From a bacterium (GTDB taxonomy: Bacteria; UBP6; UBA1177), in NCBI GenBank assembly GCA_016290135.1, contig JAEESW010000003.1, positions 82,058 through 146,057 on the forward strand: 64,000 nt of DNA, written 5' to 3'. The translations under genes and the position numbers were made by a program. Below the pieces are notes generated by a model that worked only from the letters and a program-made list of their open reading frames with translations, was not told the DNA's origin and made no database searches. Below, piece by piece: positions 1-8,214 of the stretch. How positions within the stretch are numbered: position 1 is the first letter of the stretch; each line of letters starts with the position of its first letter.

Positions 1-140
1 AGCAGAGAGATCTCTTTTTTCATGTTTTCGAGCGCCTGAAGCGGAGGACGCTTTTCCTGCGCCGTGAAATACATATTGAAATCGTGGTCTAACTTTTCTA
101 TTTTTGTGATGAGGAACGAAACGGTCTCGCTTATGGGCAT
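1..140 (-). CDS. Unknown protein, N-terminal fragment (runs off left edge)
   Basis: A minus-strand frame opens with ATG at 140 and leaves the window after about 46 codons, so only the N-terminus is visible. Its ATG shares one base with the TAA stop of the lipoprotein gene upstream (TAATG), which suggests a translationally coupled operon. The visible part is hydrophilic and helical with no signal peptide. A YFTAQEKRPP stretch near residues 24-33 loosely recalls a small helical domain of deltaproteobacterial proteins, but that link is weak. No function can be assigned. Confidence 0.5.
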   Translation of the reverse strand, partial: MPISETVSFLITKIEKLDHDFNMYFTAQEKRPPLQALENMKKEISL

Positions 141-997
141 TATTTTTTCGGAAGTTTAAGATCTTCGATTTTTATAAGTTCAGCCTGAGTCGCGACTTTG
201 ACAGCGTTGACTTCCCACTGAAGTTTGCCTGTCCAGTTTCCGTCGATATCGCCTGCATCGTAGCCGGGGATGATGATGTTCCTTTCTTCGCCCGGCTGGA
301 TCGGGTAGATCTCTTCGATCTGGCGGGTGTAGATAACGAAGAATGTCTTTTCAAAAAGGACTTTCTGCTCTGCATCGTCCATGAATTTTACGAGAACACC
401 GACATAGCTGAGAGGCTTGTCCGTGTTGTTTTTAACAGTCGCATCCATCATATACTGAGCTGTAGGACCGTCGCCGACTTCTCCGTTGCGGAGGTTCTTG
501 ACTTCGATCTTGTCCTTGTAAAGTTTCGCGGTCTCGATGAGTTCAGGATCTATCGGGATCTCGATGGAGTCGCGTTTCTGCTCTTCGCGGATCTGGTCTA
601 TCCTTTCCTGAAGCCTGATCTGCCATTTTCCGTCGTTTTTGCTTGCGTAGTATGTGATCTTTGCGTCAGGGAGCTTGTTGAAAGCGACTTTCTGACCGGT
701 ATATTCGGTCTCCATGATGGCTTTGTCGCCTGTTTCGTTGATCTTTATCGGTTTGCTCTTGAGGAACATCGCGTTGCCGGAGATGTTCTGAGCGTCTTCT
801 ATGAATTTCTTCTGACCGACGACTTCCTGCGATTCCTGATCAAGCATATCCCATGCTCTTGCGAAGTTTTTTGCTTTGAGCAGCTCGACATAGGAGTCTA
901 TCGTTTTTTCAGCTTCGCCTTTCGATCCGGCGCATGAAACTGCGAAAAACGCGAGGAAGAGTGTGAGGATCAAACCTGTAAACTGGAATTTTTTCAT
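140..997 (-). CDS. Lipoprotein, DUF4878/NTF2-like plus beta-sandwich domain
   Basis: A 285-residue exported lipoprotein. The N-terminus has Lys-Lys, a hydrophobic core and a lipobox AVSC with Cys22 as the lipidation site. Residues about 28-130 read like the NTF2-like DUF4878 fold of small lipoproteins (SYVELLKAKNFARAWDML start, then a strand-rich half with a KWQIRL end). Residues about 165-265 look like an FxLYD-type beta-sandwich (VKNNTDKPL, IQPGEERNIIIPGYD). ATG at 997 is preceded by GGAGAAAAAG. The downstream unknown gene overlaps its stop by one base. The domain calls come from pattern recognition; the role is unknown, probably envelope-associated. Confidence 0.8.
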   Translation of the reverse strand: MKKFQFTGLILTLFLAFFAVSCAGSKGEAEKTIDSYVELLKAKNFARAWDMLDQESQEVVGQKKFIEDAQNISGNAMFLKSKPIKINETGDKAIMETEYTGQKVAFNKLPDAKITYYASKNDGKWQIRLQERIDQIREEQKRDSIEIPIDPELIETAKLYKDKIEVKNLRNGEVGDGPTAQYMMDATVKNNTDKPLSYVGVLVKFMDDAEQKVLFEKTFFVIYTRQIEEIYPIQPGEERNIIIPGYDAGDIDGNWTGKLQWEVNAVKVATQAELIKIEDLKLPKK

Positions 998-1024
998 CTT
1001 TTTCTCCGTTGTTACTGTTTGTTT

Positions 1025-1231
1025 TTATTCAGGAAACACTTCATCTTTATCATCAAGGGTGAGGTTCAGCGCCTCAAGGATCTTTCTTTTTGTGGCGAGA
1101 CGGCAGTCATAGCCTTTTTCGATCCTGTCGAGTGTCACGAGCGATATTTCAGCCTCGCGGGCAAGTTCTGTTTTGCTTATAAGTCTTTTTTCTCTTATTG
1201 TTTTTAAATTGTTTGTCTTTTCCTTTTCCAT
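1025..1231 (-). CDS. XRE-family helix-turn-helix regulator
   Basis: A 68-residue DNA-binding protein that is almost entirely one Cro/CI-type HTH domain. The recognition region reads SKTELAREAEISLVTLDRIEKG, i.e. the classic helix-turn-helix with the Thr-Leu-x-x-Ile-Glu-x-Gly end, followed by a helix RKILEALNL. Such short proteins normally bind as dimers; the target is unknown. The start ATG at 1231 follows GGAG in GGAGTACGAG. It has its own promoter just upstream (1255-1282). It lies between a lipoprotein gene on the same strand and the divergent mla operon, so either could be a target, but nothing in the sequence proves this. Confidence 0.85.
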   Translation of the reverse strand: MEKEKTNNLKTIREKRLISKTELAREAEISLVTLDRIEKGYDCRLATKRKILEALNLTLDDKDEVFPE

Positions 1232-1254
1232 CTCGTACTCCTAAAAAACGAGAA

Positions 1255-1282
1255 ATTTTAGTCCGAAAGCGATTCAAGTCAA
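1255..1282 (-). promoter_or_regulatory. Sigma-70-type promoter of the XRE regulator gene
   Basis: On the minus strand, TTGACT (1282-1277) and TAAAAT (1260-1255) are separated by 16 bp. The start codon at 1231 lies about 20 bp downstream of the expected transcription start. Confidence 0.65.
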
Positions 1283-1315
1283 GTGTTTTGGAGATTTTTG
1301 TTCTCCCGCATTTAC

Positions 1316-1344
1316 TTGACTGATCCTGTTTTGGCTGTTATTTT
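1316..1344 (+). promoter_or_regulatory. Possible promoter of the mlaEFD operon
   Basis: TTGACT at 1316-1321 and TATTTT at 1339-1344 are separated by 17 bp. The -10 box is weak (4 of 6), but the position, about 28 bp before the mlaE start, is right. Confidence 0.4.
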
Positions 1345-1371
1345 AATCCGTTTTTTGGGGAAGGTTGGAAA

Positions 1372-2136
1372 TTGTTGAAGTTTTTTAATAAATTTATTCG
1401 CAATCTTGTTGATTTCCTGCGGTTTTCGGGTGAGTGCTGCCGCTGGCTTTTCGTGCCGCCCTACAGGATCGGACAGATCGCCGAGCATATCGAGAGGATC
1501 GGACTGCAGTCGATTCCTATTGTTGCGCTTTCTGTCTTTACGACAGGCATGATCCTTGCCCTTCAGCTCATCAACATCATGTATATTTTCCGTGCCGAGA
1601 CTTTTGCTGGAGCGGCTGTGGCTATCGCAATGAGCCGTGAACTTGCGCCTGTTGTTACCGCGATCGTGCTGATAGCCAAAAACGGCTCCGCGATGACGGC
1701 CGAGATCGGAAGCATGCAGGTCACAGAGCAGATCGCGGCGATGGAGACGATGGCGGTGAGTCCGCTGCGCTATCTTGTCGTGCCACGCATCTTCGCATCG
1801 ATCCTCGCATTTCCGGCACTCACGGCGATAGCGAACGCAGTCGGAGTCTACGGCGGATACTTCGTTGCGGCCTATGTCATGAGCGTCAACAGAGTGGCCT
1901 ACAACCAGACGATGTTCTTTTTCGTTGATCCTGACGATATCTGGACGGGGCTCATCAAAGCTGCTGTCTTCGGATTTATCGTAACAGTGATATGCTGCTA
2001 CCACGGGCTTAGGACGAGCGGAGGCGCGAAAGGTGTCGGCAGACGGACGACAGCGGCGGTAGTCCTTTCGACGGTCGCCATTCTTGTGGCCGACTATATA
2101 ATGACTTTTTTGTTCATCAGACTTTTGGGGATGTGA
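1372..2136 (+). CDS. mlaE: MlaE-type ABC transporter permease (lipid transport)
   Basis: A 254-residue inner-membrane permease of the MlaE/Ttg2B family, the membrane part of MCE lipid transporters that move phospholipid between inner and outer membranes. Family marks are the amphipathic N-terminal helix, about five membrane segments, the ELAPVVTAIVLIAKNGSAM region, the MAVSPLRYLVVPR loop, and the conserved HGL segment near residue 205. Length matches the family (about 250-260). The start is one of two adjacent TTG codons (1372 or 1375) after a GGGGAAGG stretch; no ATG fits. Its TGA overlaps the ATG of mlaF. No STAS domain is fused, and no MlaB gene is nearby. Confidence 0.92.
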   Translation: MLKFFNKFIRNLVDFLRFSGECCRWLFVPPYRIGQIAEHIERIGLQSIPIVALSVFTTGMILALQLINIMYIFRAETFAGAAVAIAMSRELAPVVTAIVLIAKNGSAMTAEIGSMQVTEQIAAMETMAVSPLRYLVVPRIFASILAFPALTAIANAVGVYGGYFVAAYVMSVNRVAYNQTMFFFVDPDDIWTGLIKAAVFGFIVTVICCYHGLRTSGGAKGVGRRTTAAVVLSTVAILVADYIMTFLFIRLLGM

Positions 2137-2891
2137 TGCCGGAGACGATAGTCAAAGTCAGAGACCTGTATAAATCGTTCGGGGAGCACAAAATCCTGAA
2201 CGGAGTCGATCTCGATATCGAAGAAGGGCGAATCACGGCCGTCATCGGCAAGAGCGGAACAGGCAAAAGCGTCCTGCTGAAGAACATCATCGGGATCATG
2301 AAACCGGATTCCGGCGAAATATTTTTCCGCGATTCCGATATTACGAAAATGAATAAGGAAGAACTTCTGGAAATAAGAAAAAATATAGGTTATCTTTTCC
2401 AGGACGCGGCGCTTTTTGATTTTATGTCAGTTGAGGATAATATTAAGTTCCCGCTGGTCGAACAGCTGGGGATGAAGGAGGGTAAGGAACTTGCCGGCAG
2501 AGTCGCTGAACTGCTTGAGCTCGTGGGACTTCCGGGGACTGAGAAAAAATTCCCGTCGGAGCTTTCGGGCGGCATGAGGAAAAGGGTAGGGCTCGCGCGT
2601 GCTATCGCGGTAAAACCGAAGATAGTCCTTTTCGACGAGCCGACGACCGGGCTTGATCCGATACTTGCGGAAAGCATAGACGCGCTGATTGATATGGTAA
2701 ACAAAGAGTTGAATATGACCTGTGTCGTTATAAGTCACGATATCGCTTCGGTTTTCAGACACGCTGACAAGATCGCGCTTCTTTACGACGGCGTGATCCA
2801 GTTCTGCGGAACGCCGGATGAGGCGCTTGCATCAAAGCATGAAGTTATGCGGCATTTTATTTCCAATTCGTTCAGGGGAATCGGCAGGTAA
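2136..2891 (+). CDS. mlaF: MlaF-type ABC transporter ATP-binding protein
   Basis: A 251-residue ATPase that powers the MlaE permease. Visible motifs in order: Walker A GKSGTGKS near residue 38, Q-loop at FQDAALFD, ABC signature LSGGMRKRV, Walker B IVLFDEPTTGLDP, and the switch histidine in VISHD. The SGGMRKRVGLARA form is typical of the MlaF/Ttg2A branch. The ATG at 2136 shares its A with the mlaE stop (TGATG); a GTG at 2133 is an alternative start. mlaD follows after 2 bp, so the three genes form one operon. Confidence 0.93.
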   Translation: MPETIVKVRDLYKSFGEHKILNGVDLDIEEGRITAVIGKSGTGKSVLLKNIIGIMKPDSGEIFFRDSDITKMNKEELLEIRKNIGYLFQDAALFDFMSVEDNIKFPLVEQLGMKEGKELAGRVAELLELVGLPGTEKKFPSELSGGMRKRVGLARAIAVKPKIVLFDEPTTGLDPILAESIDALIDMVNKELNMTCVVISHDIASVFRHADKIALLYDGVIQFCGTPDEALASKHEVMRHFISNSFRGIGR

Positions 2892-2893
2892 CG

Positions 2894-4393
2894 ATGACGA
2901 GAGCGCTTAAGATAGGAATTTTCTTCATAATCTGTTCGTGCTGTGCCGGAGTCTATATCTATAAAGCAGCCGATTTCTTCGAAGGCGATACCAGCACCTA
3001 CTATGCGCTTGCCGACGATGCGATGGGGCTTCTGCGCGACAGCGACGTTCTTGTTTCAGGTGTTGTTGTCGGAAAACTTGACAAGATCGGACTCGAGAAC
3101 GGAAAGGCGAAATTTACCCTCAAGATCTCGAAAGAAGTTCCGATATATGAGAACGCCAGGCTCGAAAAAGTTATTGAAAGCATGCTCGGAACGAATGTCC
3201 TCGTTCTTGCGCCGGGTGACAGTTCGGCTCCGCTTTTGAAAGAAAACGACTATATAAAAAATGTGAAGACCGATTCCGGAATGTCCGCCGCGATGAGCAA
3301 GGTTTCCGAAATAATGGAAAAGACCGATGCCCTGATGGAGAAGGTGCTTGAACGCGAAAATCAGGAAAAACTCAATAAGATCATAGATATGCTCGTCAGG
3401 ACAACAGAAAATACGACCCAGAATGTCGAAGGAAGCATAAAGATGTTCTCATCGGTCCTCAAAGATATGTCGGAAGTGATGCAGAAAGTGAATGCACGCA
3501 GCGACGCCGAAATGGAAAAACTCTCGAAAATATTGGAGAATACGCTCAAAGTAACCGACAGGATCGCCGAGATTTCCGACGGCAAAGACGAAAAACTCAA
3601 TCAGACTCTCGACGACCTCAGAAGCAGCCTGAAACTTATAGCAGACGAGCTTGCCGCTTCCCGCAATGCTATGCAGGATGTCCGCGAGATAACTTCGAAT
3701 GTGAACCAGATAACCGAAAAAGTTGCAAACGGCGAAGGGACGGTCGGCAAACTCCTCACCGACGAAAAACTTTATGAAGATATCGTCAAGGTTTCGGACA
3801 AACTTACCGATTACGCCGATACACTGCTCGGAATGAAGGTCTATGTCGATGCACATTCGAACTACATGGTCTTCAACAACGCTTTCAAGACCTATTTCGA
3901 TATCACGCTTCAGCCCAGAAAAGACCGCTTTTATATGCTCGGCGTCGTGGACGATCCGCGCGGGAATGTTTCTCACACGACAACGACACACGTGACTGAC
4001 GTAGACGGCACCAGATACATCGTCGAGGACGACAAAACGGTCGTTTCCGACAAACTGAAATTCAACCTTCAGATAGGTAGGATCTTCGGTCCGGTCGCTC
4101 TCAGAGGCGGTATATTCCAGAATAAAGCCGGTTTCGGACTTGACTATGTCCCGTGGAAATATATTTCGCTCTCGGCCGAGATCTTCGATTTCGCAAGCGG
4201 CGGCGCTCCGCAGCTGCGTGTCCAGGGGCTTGCAAGGCCTCTGCTCTGGGCGATCGAGCCTTTCAGCTGGCTTTACATTACTGCCGGCGGCGAGGATCTT
4301 ATCAACGGCGAACGCGACCTCTATTTCGGTCTGGGACTCAGATTCGACGACGACGACCTGAAGAGCATAGTTTCTTCAGTTCCAAAACCGTAG
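2894..4393 (+). CDS. mlaD: MlaD/MCE protein with C-terminal beta-barrel-like domain
   Basis: A 499-residue MCE protein, the substrate-binding part of the transporter. One N-terminal membrane helix (residues about 7-24) is followed by a single MCE domain (about 36-115, with VSGVVVGKLDKIGL and MLGTNVLVLAPGD). A long charged, heptad-like helical region spans about 120-310. Residues about 318-482 are rich in amphipathic beta strands with aromatic ends (FGLDYVPWKYISLSAEIFDF, SWLYITAGGED), and the last strand is LYFGLGLRF. E. coli MlaD is about 183 residues, so this is far longer. The layout matches trans-envelope MlaD proteins that end in an outer-membrane barrel. No mlaA or mlaC is present. The barrel is inferred, not proven. 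Confidence 0.88.
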   Translation: MTRALKIGIFFIICSCCAGVYIYKAADFFEGDTSTYYALADDAMGLLRDSDVLVSGVVVGKLDKIGLENGKAKFTLKISKEVPIYENARLEKVIESMLGTNVLVLAPGDSSAPLLKENDYIKNVKTDSGMSAAMSKVSEIMEKTDALMEKVLERENQEKLNKIIDMLVRTTENTTQNVEGSIKMFSSVLKDMSEVMQKVNARSDAEMEKLSKILENTLKVTDRIAEISDGKDEKLNQTLDDLRSSLKLIADELAASRNAMQDVREITSNVNQITEKVANGEGTVGKLLTDEKLYEDIVKVSDKLTDYADTLLGMKVYVDAHSNYMVFNNAFKTYFDITLQPRKDRFYMLGVVDDPRGNVSHTTTTHVTDVDGTRYIVEDDKTVVSDKLKFNLQIGRIFGPVALRGGIFQNKAGFGLDYVPWKYISLSAEIFDFASGGAPQLRVQGLARPLLWAIEPFSWLYITAGGEDLINGERDLYFGLGLRFDDDDLKSIVSSVPKP

Positions 4394-4404
4394 GACCGGT
4401 AAAA

Positions 4405-5496
4405 ATGCGTCCTGAGATAAAGAAAATAGTCATAGATCCCGAGTTTAGGGATGCGGAACTTCCTCATAAAATAGCGGAAAATCTGGGGTTGGAACCTGAA
4501 TTTAAGACGAAAGATGAACTTCTTGACGAGATCCGGCGTGATCCCGGCGCCGATCTGTTTAAAACTGCCAAAAAAGTTCTTTTTTTCACCGAAAACAAAG
4601 GGCGTTTCCTCAAAAAATGCCCCGGCAGCAAAGGTGTCGTCTGCTGCAACTACTATACGATAAACAGCGTCACGGGATGTCCTTACGACTGCTCATACTG
4701 CATTTTGCAGCACTACATCGGCAACAATCCGTTCATCACTGTCTTTCTAAACAAGGAAAAGGCGATAGAGGAAATAGTGGCTTTTCTTGCCGAGAATCGT
4801 TTTCTCCGCGTCGGAACAGGGGAGCTTGCCGATTCGCTGGCTCTTGACCATCTTCTTGACGAAAGCGGATTTTTCATCGGCGAGCTTGCAAAACGCTCGC
4901 TTTTTGACAGAGTTCAGTTCGAGTTCAAGACAAAATCGGCAGAGGCCGGGCGTCTGCTTGAAGTGAAAAAACTTTATCCCGATTCGAATATCGTTGCCGG
5001 ATTTTCTGTAAATGTCCCGCGCTTCAGCATGGCGGAAGAACCCGGGACGGCTTCTGTCGAAGAGCGGATGGCAGCTGCTGAACAGCTTCAGGATGCCGGA
5101 GTCAAAGTCGCGGTACATTTTGATCCTGTGCTCATGCTTGATGAACTTTTTGACGACTATATGAAACTCATAGACTTTATTTTTTCACGGCTCGATCCTG
5201 AAAAAATCGCGTGGATAAGCATGGGAGGCTTCCGTCACACGCTCGCTCTCACCGAGACCATTGTCGGACGCAATCCCGGAAGCCTGCTGCTGCGCGGCGA
5301 GATGTTCCCTTCGGACAGTGACAATAAACTGAGATACCTGGCTTTTCAAAGAAGAAAGTTCTATGCCGCTTTCAACGCGCGTATTTCCCGCTTTTTCAAG
5401 GGAACTCCGCCGCTTTATATGTGTATGGAAAAGGCTTTCATGTGGTCTGACATGAAAATGCCTCTTCCCGAAGAAGTCTTTCGCGACAACAGATAA
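4405..5496 (+). CDS. Spore photoproduct lyase-like radical SAM protein
   Basis: A 363-residue radical SAM enzyme. The cluster motif CPYDCSYC (C-x3-C-x2-C) sits after NSVTG near residue 93. The downstream HYIGNNP, the QFEFKTKS segment and the C-terminal LYMCMEK block are features I associate with the SplB/SPL family, which repairs the thymine spore photoproduct in Firmicutes; many non-spore-formers carry homologues of unproven substrate. I chose ATG 4405 over an upstream in-frame extension that would overlap mlaD by 240 bp. It starts 11 bp after the mlaD stop, so it is likely co-transcribed with the mla genes. A DNA-repair role is plausible; another substrate is possible. Confidence 0.8.
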   Translation: MRPEIKKIVIDPEFRDAELPHKIAENLGLEPEFKTKDELLDEIRRDPGADLFKTAKKVLFFTENKGRFLKKCPGSKGVVCCNYYTINSVTGCPYDCSYCILQHYIGNNPFITVFLNKEKAIEEIVAFLAENRFLRVGTGELADSLALDHLLDESGFFIGELAKRSLFDRVQFEFKTKSAEAGRLLEVKKLYPDSNIVAGFSVNVPRFSMAEEPGTASVEERMAAAEQLQDAGVKVAVHFDPVLMLDELFDDYMKLIDFIFSRLDPEKIAWISMGGFRHTLALTETIVGRNPGSLLLRGEMFPSDSDNKLRYLAFQRRKFYAAFNARISRFFKGTPPLYMCMEKAFMWSDMKMPLPEEVFRDNR

Positions 5497-5513
5497 CGGA
5501 CTGTTATTTTTTA
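5489..5513 (+). terminator. Weak terminator after the radical SAM gene
   Basis: A 5-bp stem AACAG/CTGTT overlapping the stop codon is followed by ATTTTTTAT. The stem is short, so confidence is low. Confidence 0.3.
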
Positions 5514-5575
5514 TCCTAAAAAATTTTTTTGACCGGCGGCTGAAATTCAGATCAGCGGATATTTGATTTTCAGAG

Positions 5576-5603
5576 CAAAAAAAAACCGGGCTTGAAGCCC
5601 GGT
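5576..5603 (-). terminator. Intrinsic terminator of the 5625-8069 lipoprotein gene
   Basis: The palindrome ACCGGGCTTGAAGCCCGGT (5585-5603) forms an 8-bp GC-rich stem. Read on the minus strand it is followed by a run of nine T, 22 bp past the stop codon. On the plus strand the T-run is poor, so its main direction is minus. Confidence 0.85.
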
Positions 5604-5624
5604 CTTAAAAGGGGATCCGGATGA

Positions 5625-8069
5625 TTAATGGCATTCGCCGATTATAACATCCAATTCATTAGGATTCGTTACGAAATTTACATAAGCGTCAGCATCCCAG
5701 ATCGGAACAAGGACTGCATCCGAGTTGTCGTATGCGCATACCGGATGGTTTACAGGATCGATAGTGATTCCTTCGCTTTCCATTTTCGTGTCGGAAACGA
5801 TAGCGTTGCCTTTCCATGCAGGGTTGCTGTCCGGACCTTTGAGTGAATTGTCCCATTTTACAACAGCGAGGACTTTCCACTCGTAAAGTTTGATTTTGAA
5901 TTTCGTATTCATCTTTCCGTCTTCTTCAGTGCCGTAGCTGTCAGCCGGTCTGTCGGAACCTGCTTTTCTCGGTGCATAGTCACCGTCAAGAAGGATATCG
6001 ACTTTTGCTTCGATCTCGTGAGCGCCGTCTTCACCGGTGTAGTTCGGATCGCAGCGGTCAAAACCGTCGTTGAACTTCGACAGGCAGTTTACGTATCCGA
6101 CAACAACGAGATACTGGTCGTCAATAACATCGACATCGGGTTTTCCGTCGCCGTCCTTGTCATCGATCGGACCAAGACCTATCGTCTCGGGGTTCTCGAA
6201 GTTACCGCCGCCCCATACGTTATCGATATCGAGCGAAGCGTGCCACTGAATGGTTCCGCTGGCATCAACGCTGTCTGATGTCAGACCGTTGTCACCGAAG
6301 GAGCAGTCATCGTGGCGGTTGTATTCTTCGTCCATAGATATATTGTCGTTTGTTTTCTGTTTGGTGCCGAGAAGACCGTCTTTGATGACCATTGCCGCAT
6401 CATTTGCCGCTTCAAGGCTTGTTTTCTTTACAAGGTGGATATCAAGGTCTGTCTGGACTCCTTCTTTGGATTCCATTTCAGCTCTCGTTCTGAAACCCTG
6501 TTTCCATGAAAGCTGTGCAACCACACGAGCCTGCGGGATGATCTTCGGAACGACAGTGATGTCGGTCGTATCGCTGACAAGGTCTGTCTCTTTGTCGACA
6601 GTCTCAGCCTGGATGTTGATCTTGTAATATTTCGTACGGGTAGCTTCGCAGGATTTCTGGTGGCAGAGCAGGTATTCCGAAAGTTTCATAAAGAAGAACT
6701 TGTCGGGGTTCTGCGGATCGTAAGAGGGCTCGCTGCCGCATTTTTTGCACTCTTCCTCGTTGTAGGAATCGTTTGCGTCATCGTATTTGACCGGCGTGAT
6801 CATAAGACCGGTGAAAGTCGCTCTCTTCGGATTGTCTCTTCCGTTGTCTGCAAGCCACTGGCCGGCGGAAGCATCCATGTCGGTAAGTCTGAGTCTGGAT
6901 TCATCACGGAGAGGAGTCGGAGATTCTTTCATTTCCCATTTATATTTAATGTAGTATCTCGACTGCCAGTCCTTGAGGCACTGTTCAGGCATATCCGGAT
7001 CCGAAACGCAGGTCTCTTTAAGATCCATGCGGACGGGGTCATAAATGTTTTTGTAGGACATCGGCGGGGTTACCGGATATTCAAAATTGACATGGATTAT
7101 CGGTTTTGGCGGTTTGTTGGGCTGTCTGGTGATCTGGATCCTGTAGCTCGTCGAGCTTTCGCCGCATGTGTCGGTCTTGCCTTTCGTCGGATCGTTGGTG
7201 CAGATCTCGATCGAGAAGTCGCCGTTCTGTCTGTATTTGAGGACATCGTCATCAAGTCTTTCTGACGGAGGATTGTCCTTGAGAGAAGTTGCAGCAGCTT
7301 TGTCGTAGCTCAGACGGATCTTGAACTTCGAGTTGTATTTTTTCTCGTCGAAGCCTTTTTTGCAGGTCTTTTCAGCGGAGTCGAGCTGAAGCGGGCAGAG
7401 GGAAGCGATAGCGTCTTCCTTGTTTTCGCCCAGATAGTCGAAAGTAAGGCCTTTTGCGTTGTAGCCTTCAGCCGCAATGCCGTTTTCCATCTTCTGGATT
7501 TCGATCTGGAAAAGTTTCTTGTATGTTTCGTTCTCGAGTTCAGCGATAAGCTGGCCGTTCGGGTCGATCATGTTGATCTTTCTGATCTTAAGTTCGCCCG
7601 TAACACCGCGGTTGTATATCTCGAATTCCTCGGTGATCACGTCTGCGACAGCAGCTCTTACTGTTTTTACGTAGACAGGAGCTTCTTCTTCGATGACTGC
7701 GCCGGGTTCTCCGTCAGCGTCCGGAGTCTCGGTTGCATCAGCATCTTCGACCGGCTCGGTGTCTTCGTCAGCGTCCGTGTCAGCCGTAGAATCGGTATCT
7801 GCGTCCGTGTCGGCATCTGTGTCGGCATCCGTGTCGGCGTCTGTGTCGACCGGAGAATCGGTATCTGCGTCCGTATCAGCAGGTTCCGTGTCCGTATCTC
7901 CCGGTTTGTCGGTGTCTGCATCGCTTCCGTCATCCCAAGGATAGTAAGCGAAGACCATTTTTGCCGGGTTCGACGCGATTTCGGGTTTTCCTTCAACATC
8001 GTAGCTGTTGCATGACGCGAGAAGTGCAATACCAATGAGCAACAGCGTAACTACCAGTAATCTCTTCAT
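5625..8069 (-). CDS. Large lipoprotein with Asp-Thr-Asp-Ala linker
   Basis: An 814-residue lipoprotein. MKRLLVV starts a signal peptide ending in the lipobox LLASC (Cys20). I chose this start because GGAGG precedes it and an upstream in-frame codon lacks one. Residues about 50-115 are a low-complexity acidic tether built of DTDA units. A beta-sandwich resembling the ASPM/SPD-2/Hydin type follows (EEFEIYNRGVTGELKI). Around residues 530-680 there is a DLDIHLVKK segment, then DDCSFGDN, VWGGGNFENPETIGLGP and YLVVVGYVNC, which match a pattern of extracellular deltaproteobacterial proteins (DLDLHL...NP..DiDd). The function is unknown; surface exposure is likely. It has its own promoter and terminator. 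Confidence 0.85.
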   Translation of the reverse strand: MKRLLVVTLLLIGIALLASCNSYDVEGKPEIASNPAKMVFAYYPWDDGSDADTDKPGDTDTEPADTDADTDSPVDTDADTDADTDADTDADTDSTADTDADEDTEPVEDADATETPDADGEPGAVIEEEAPVYVKTVRAAVADVITEEFEIYNRGVTGELKIRKINMIDPNGQLIAELENETYKKLFQIEIQKMENGIAAEGYNAKGLTFDYLGENKEDAIASLCPLQLDSAEKTCKKGFDEKKYNSKFKIRLSYDKAAATSLKDNPPSERLDDDVLKYRQNGDFSIEICTNDPTKGKTDTCGESSTSYRIQITRQPNKPPKPIIHVNFEYPVTPPMSYKNIYDPVRMDLKETCVSDPDMPEQCLKDWQSRYYIKYKWEMKESPTPLRDESRLRLTDMDASAGQWLADNGRDNPKRATFTGLMITPVKYDDANDSYNEEECKKCGSEPSYDPQNPDKFFFMKLSEYLLCHQKSCEATRTKYYKINIQAETVDKETDLVSDTTDITVVPKIIPQARVVAQLSWKQGFRTRAEMESKEGVQTDLDIHLVKKTSLEAANDAAMVIKDGLLGTKQKTNDNISMDEEYNRHDDCSFGDNGLTSDSVDASGTIQWHASLDIDNVWGGGNFENPETIGLGPIDDKDGDGKPDVDVIDDQYLVVVGYVNCLSKFNDGFDRCDPNYTGEDGAHEIEAKVDILLDGDYAPRKAGSDRPADSYGTEEDGKMNTKFKIKLYEWKVLAVVKWDNSLKGPDSNPAWKGNAIVSDTKMESEGITIDPVNHPVCAYDNSDAVLVPIWDADAYVNFVTNPNELDVIIGECH
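7693..7912. repeat. Low-complexity coding repeat (Asp-Thr-Asp-Ala linker)
   Basis: The DNA encoding the acidic tether consists of degenerate 6- and 12-bp units (on the plus strand, variants of GTCGGCATCTGT). It lies in frame within the 5625-8069 gene, so gain or loss of units would change only tether length. Confidence 0.7.
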
Positions 8070-8123
8070 TTTTTCTGAACCTCCAATAAATATTCCAAGA
8101 ATCACATAGCAAAACTTCGCGTA

Positions 8124-8151
8124 ATTATAGGAATAAGCGTTTAAAAGTCAA
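8124..8151 (-). promoter_or_regulatory. Sigma-70-type promoter of the 5625-8069 lipoprotein
   Basis: On the minus strand, TTGACT (8151-8146) and TATAAT (8129-8124) are spaced by 16 bp, a near-consensus promoter about 55 bp before the start codon. Confidence 0.8.
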
Positions 8152-8214
8152 AAATAAAAAATGAAATCTGAAAAATTATTTCGCCGGGACTTTTTTGCCG
8201 TGGATCAGCCGGCA

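Noticed and set aside
4153..4404. N-terminal extension of the radical SAM gene
   Set aside because: It overlaps mlaD by 240 bp in another frame, is Arg/Ser-rich without family similarity, and ATG 4405 gives the normal family length.
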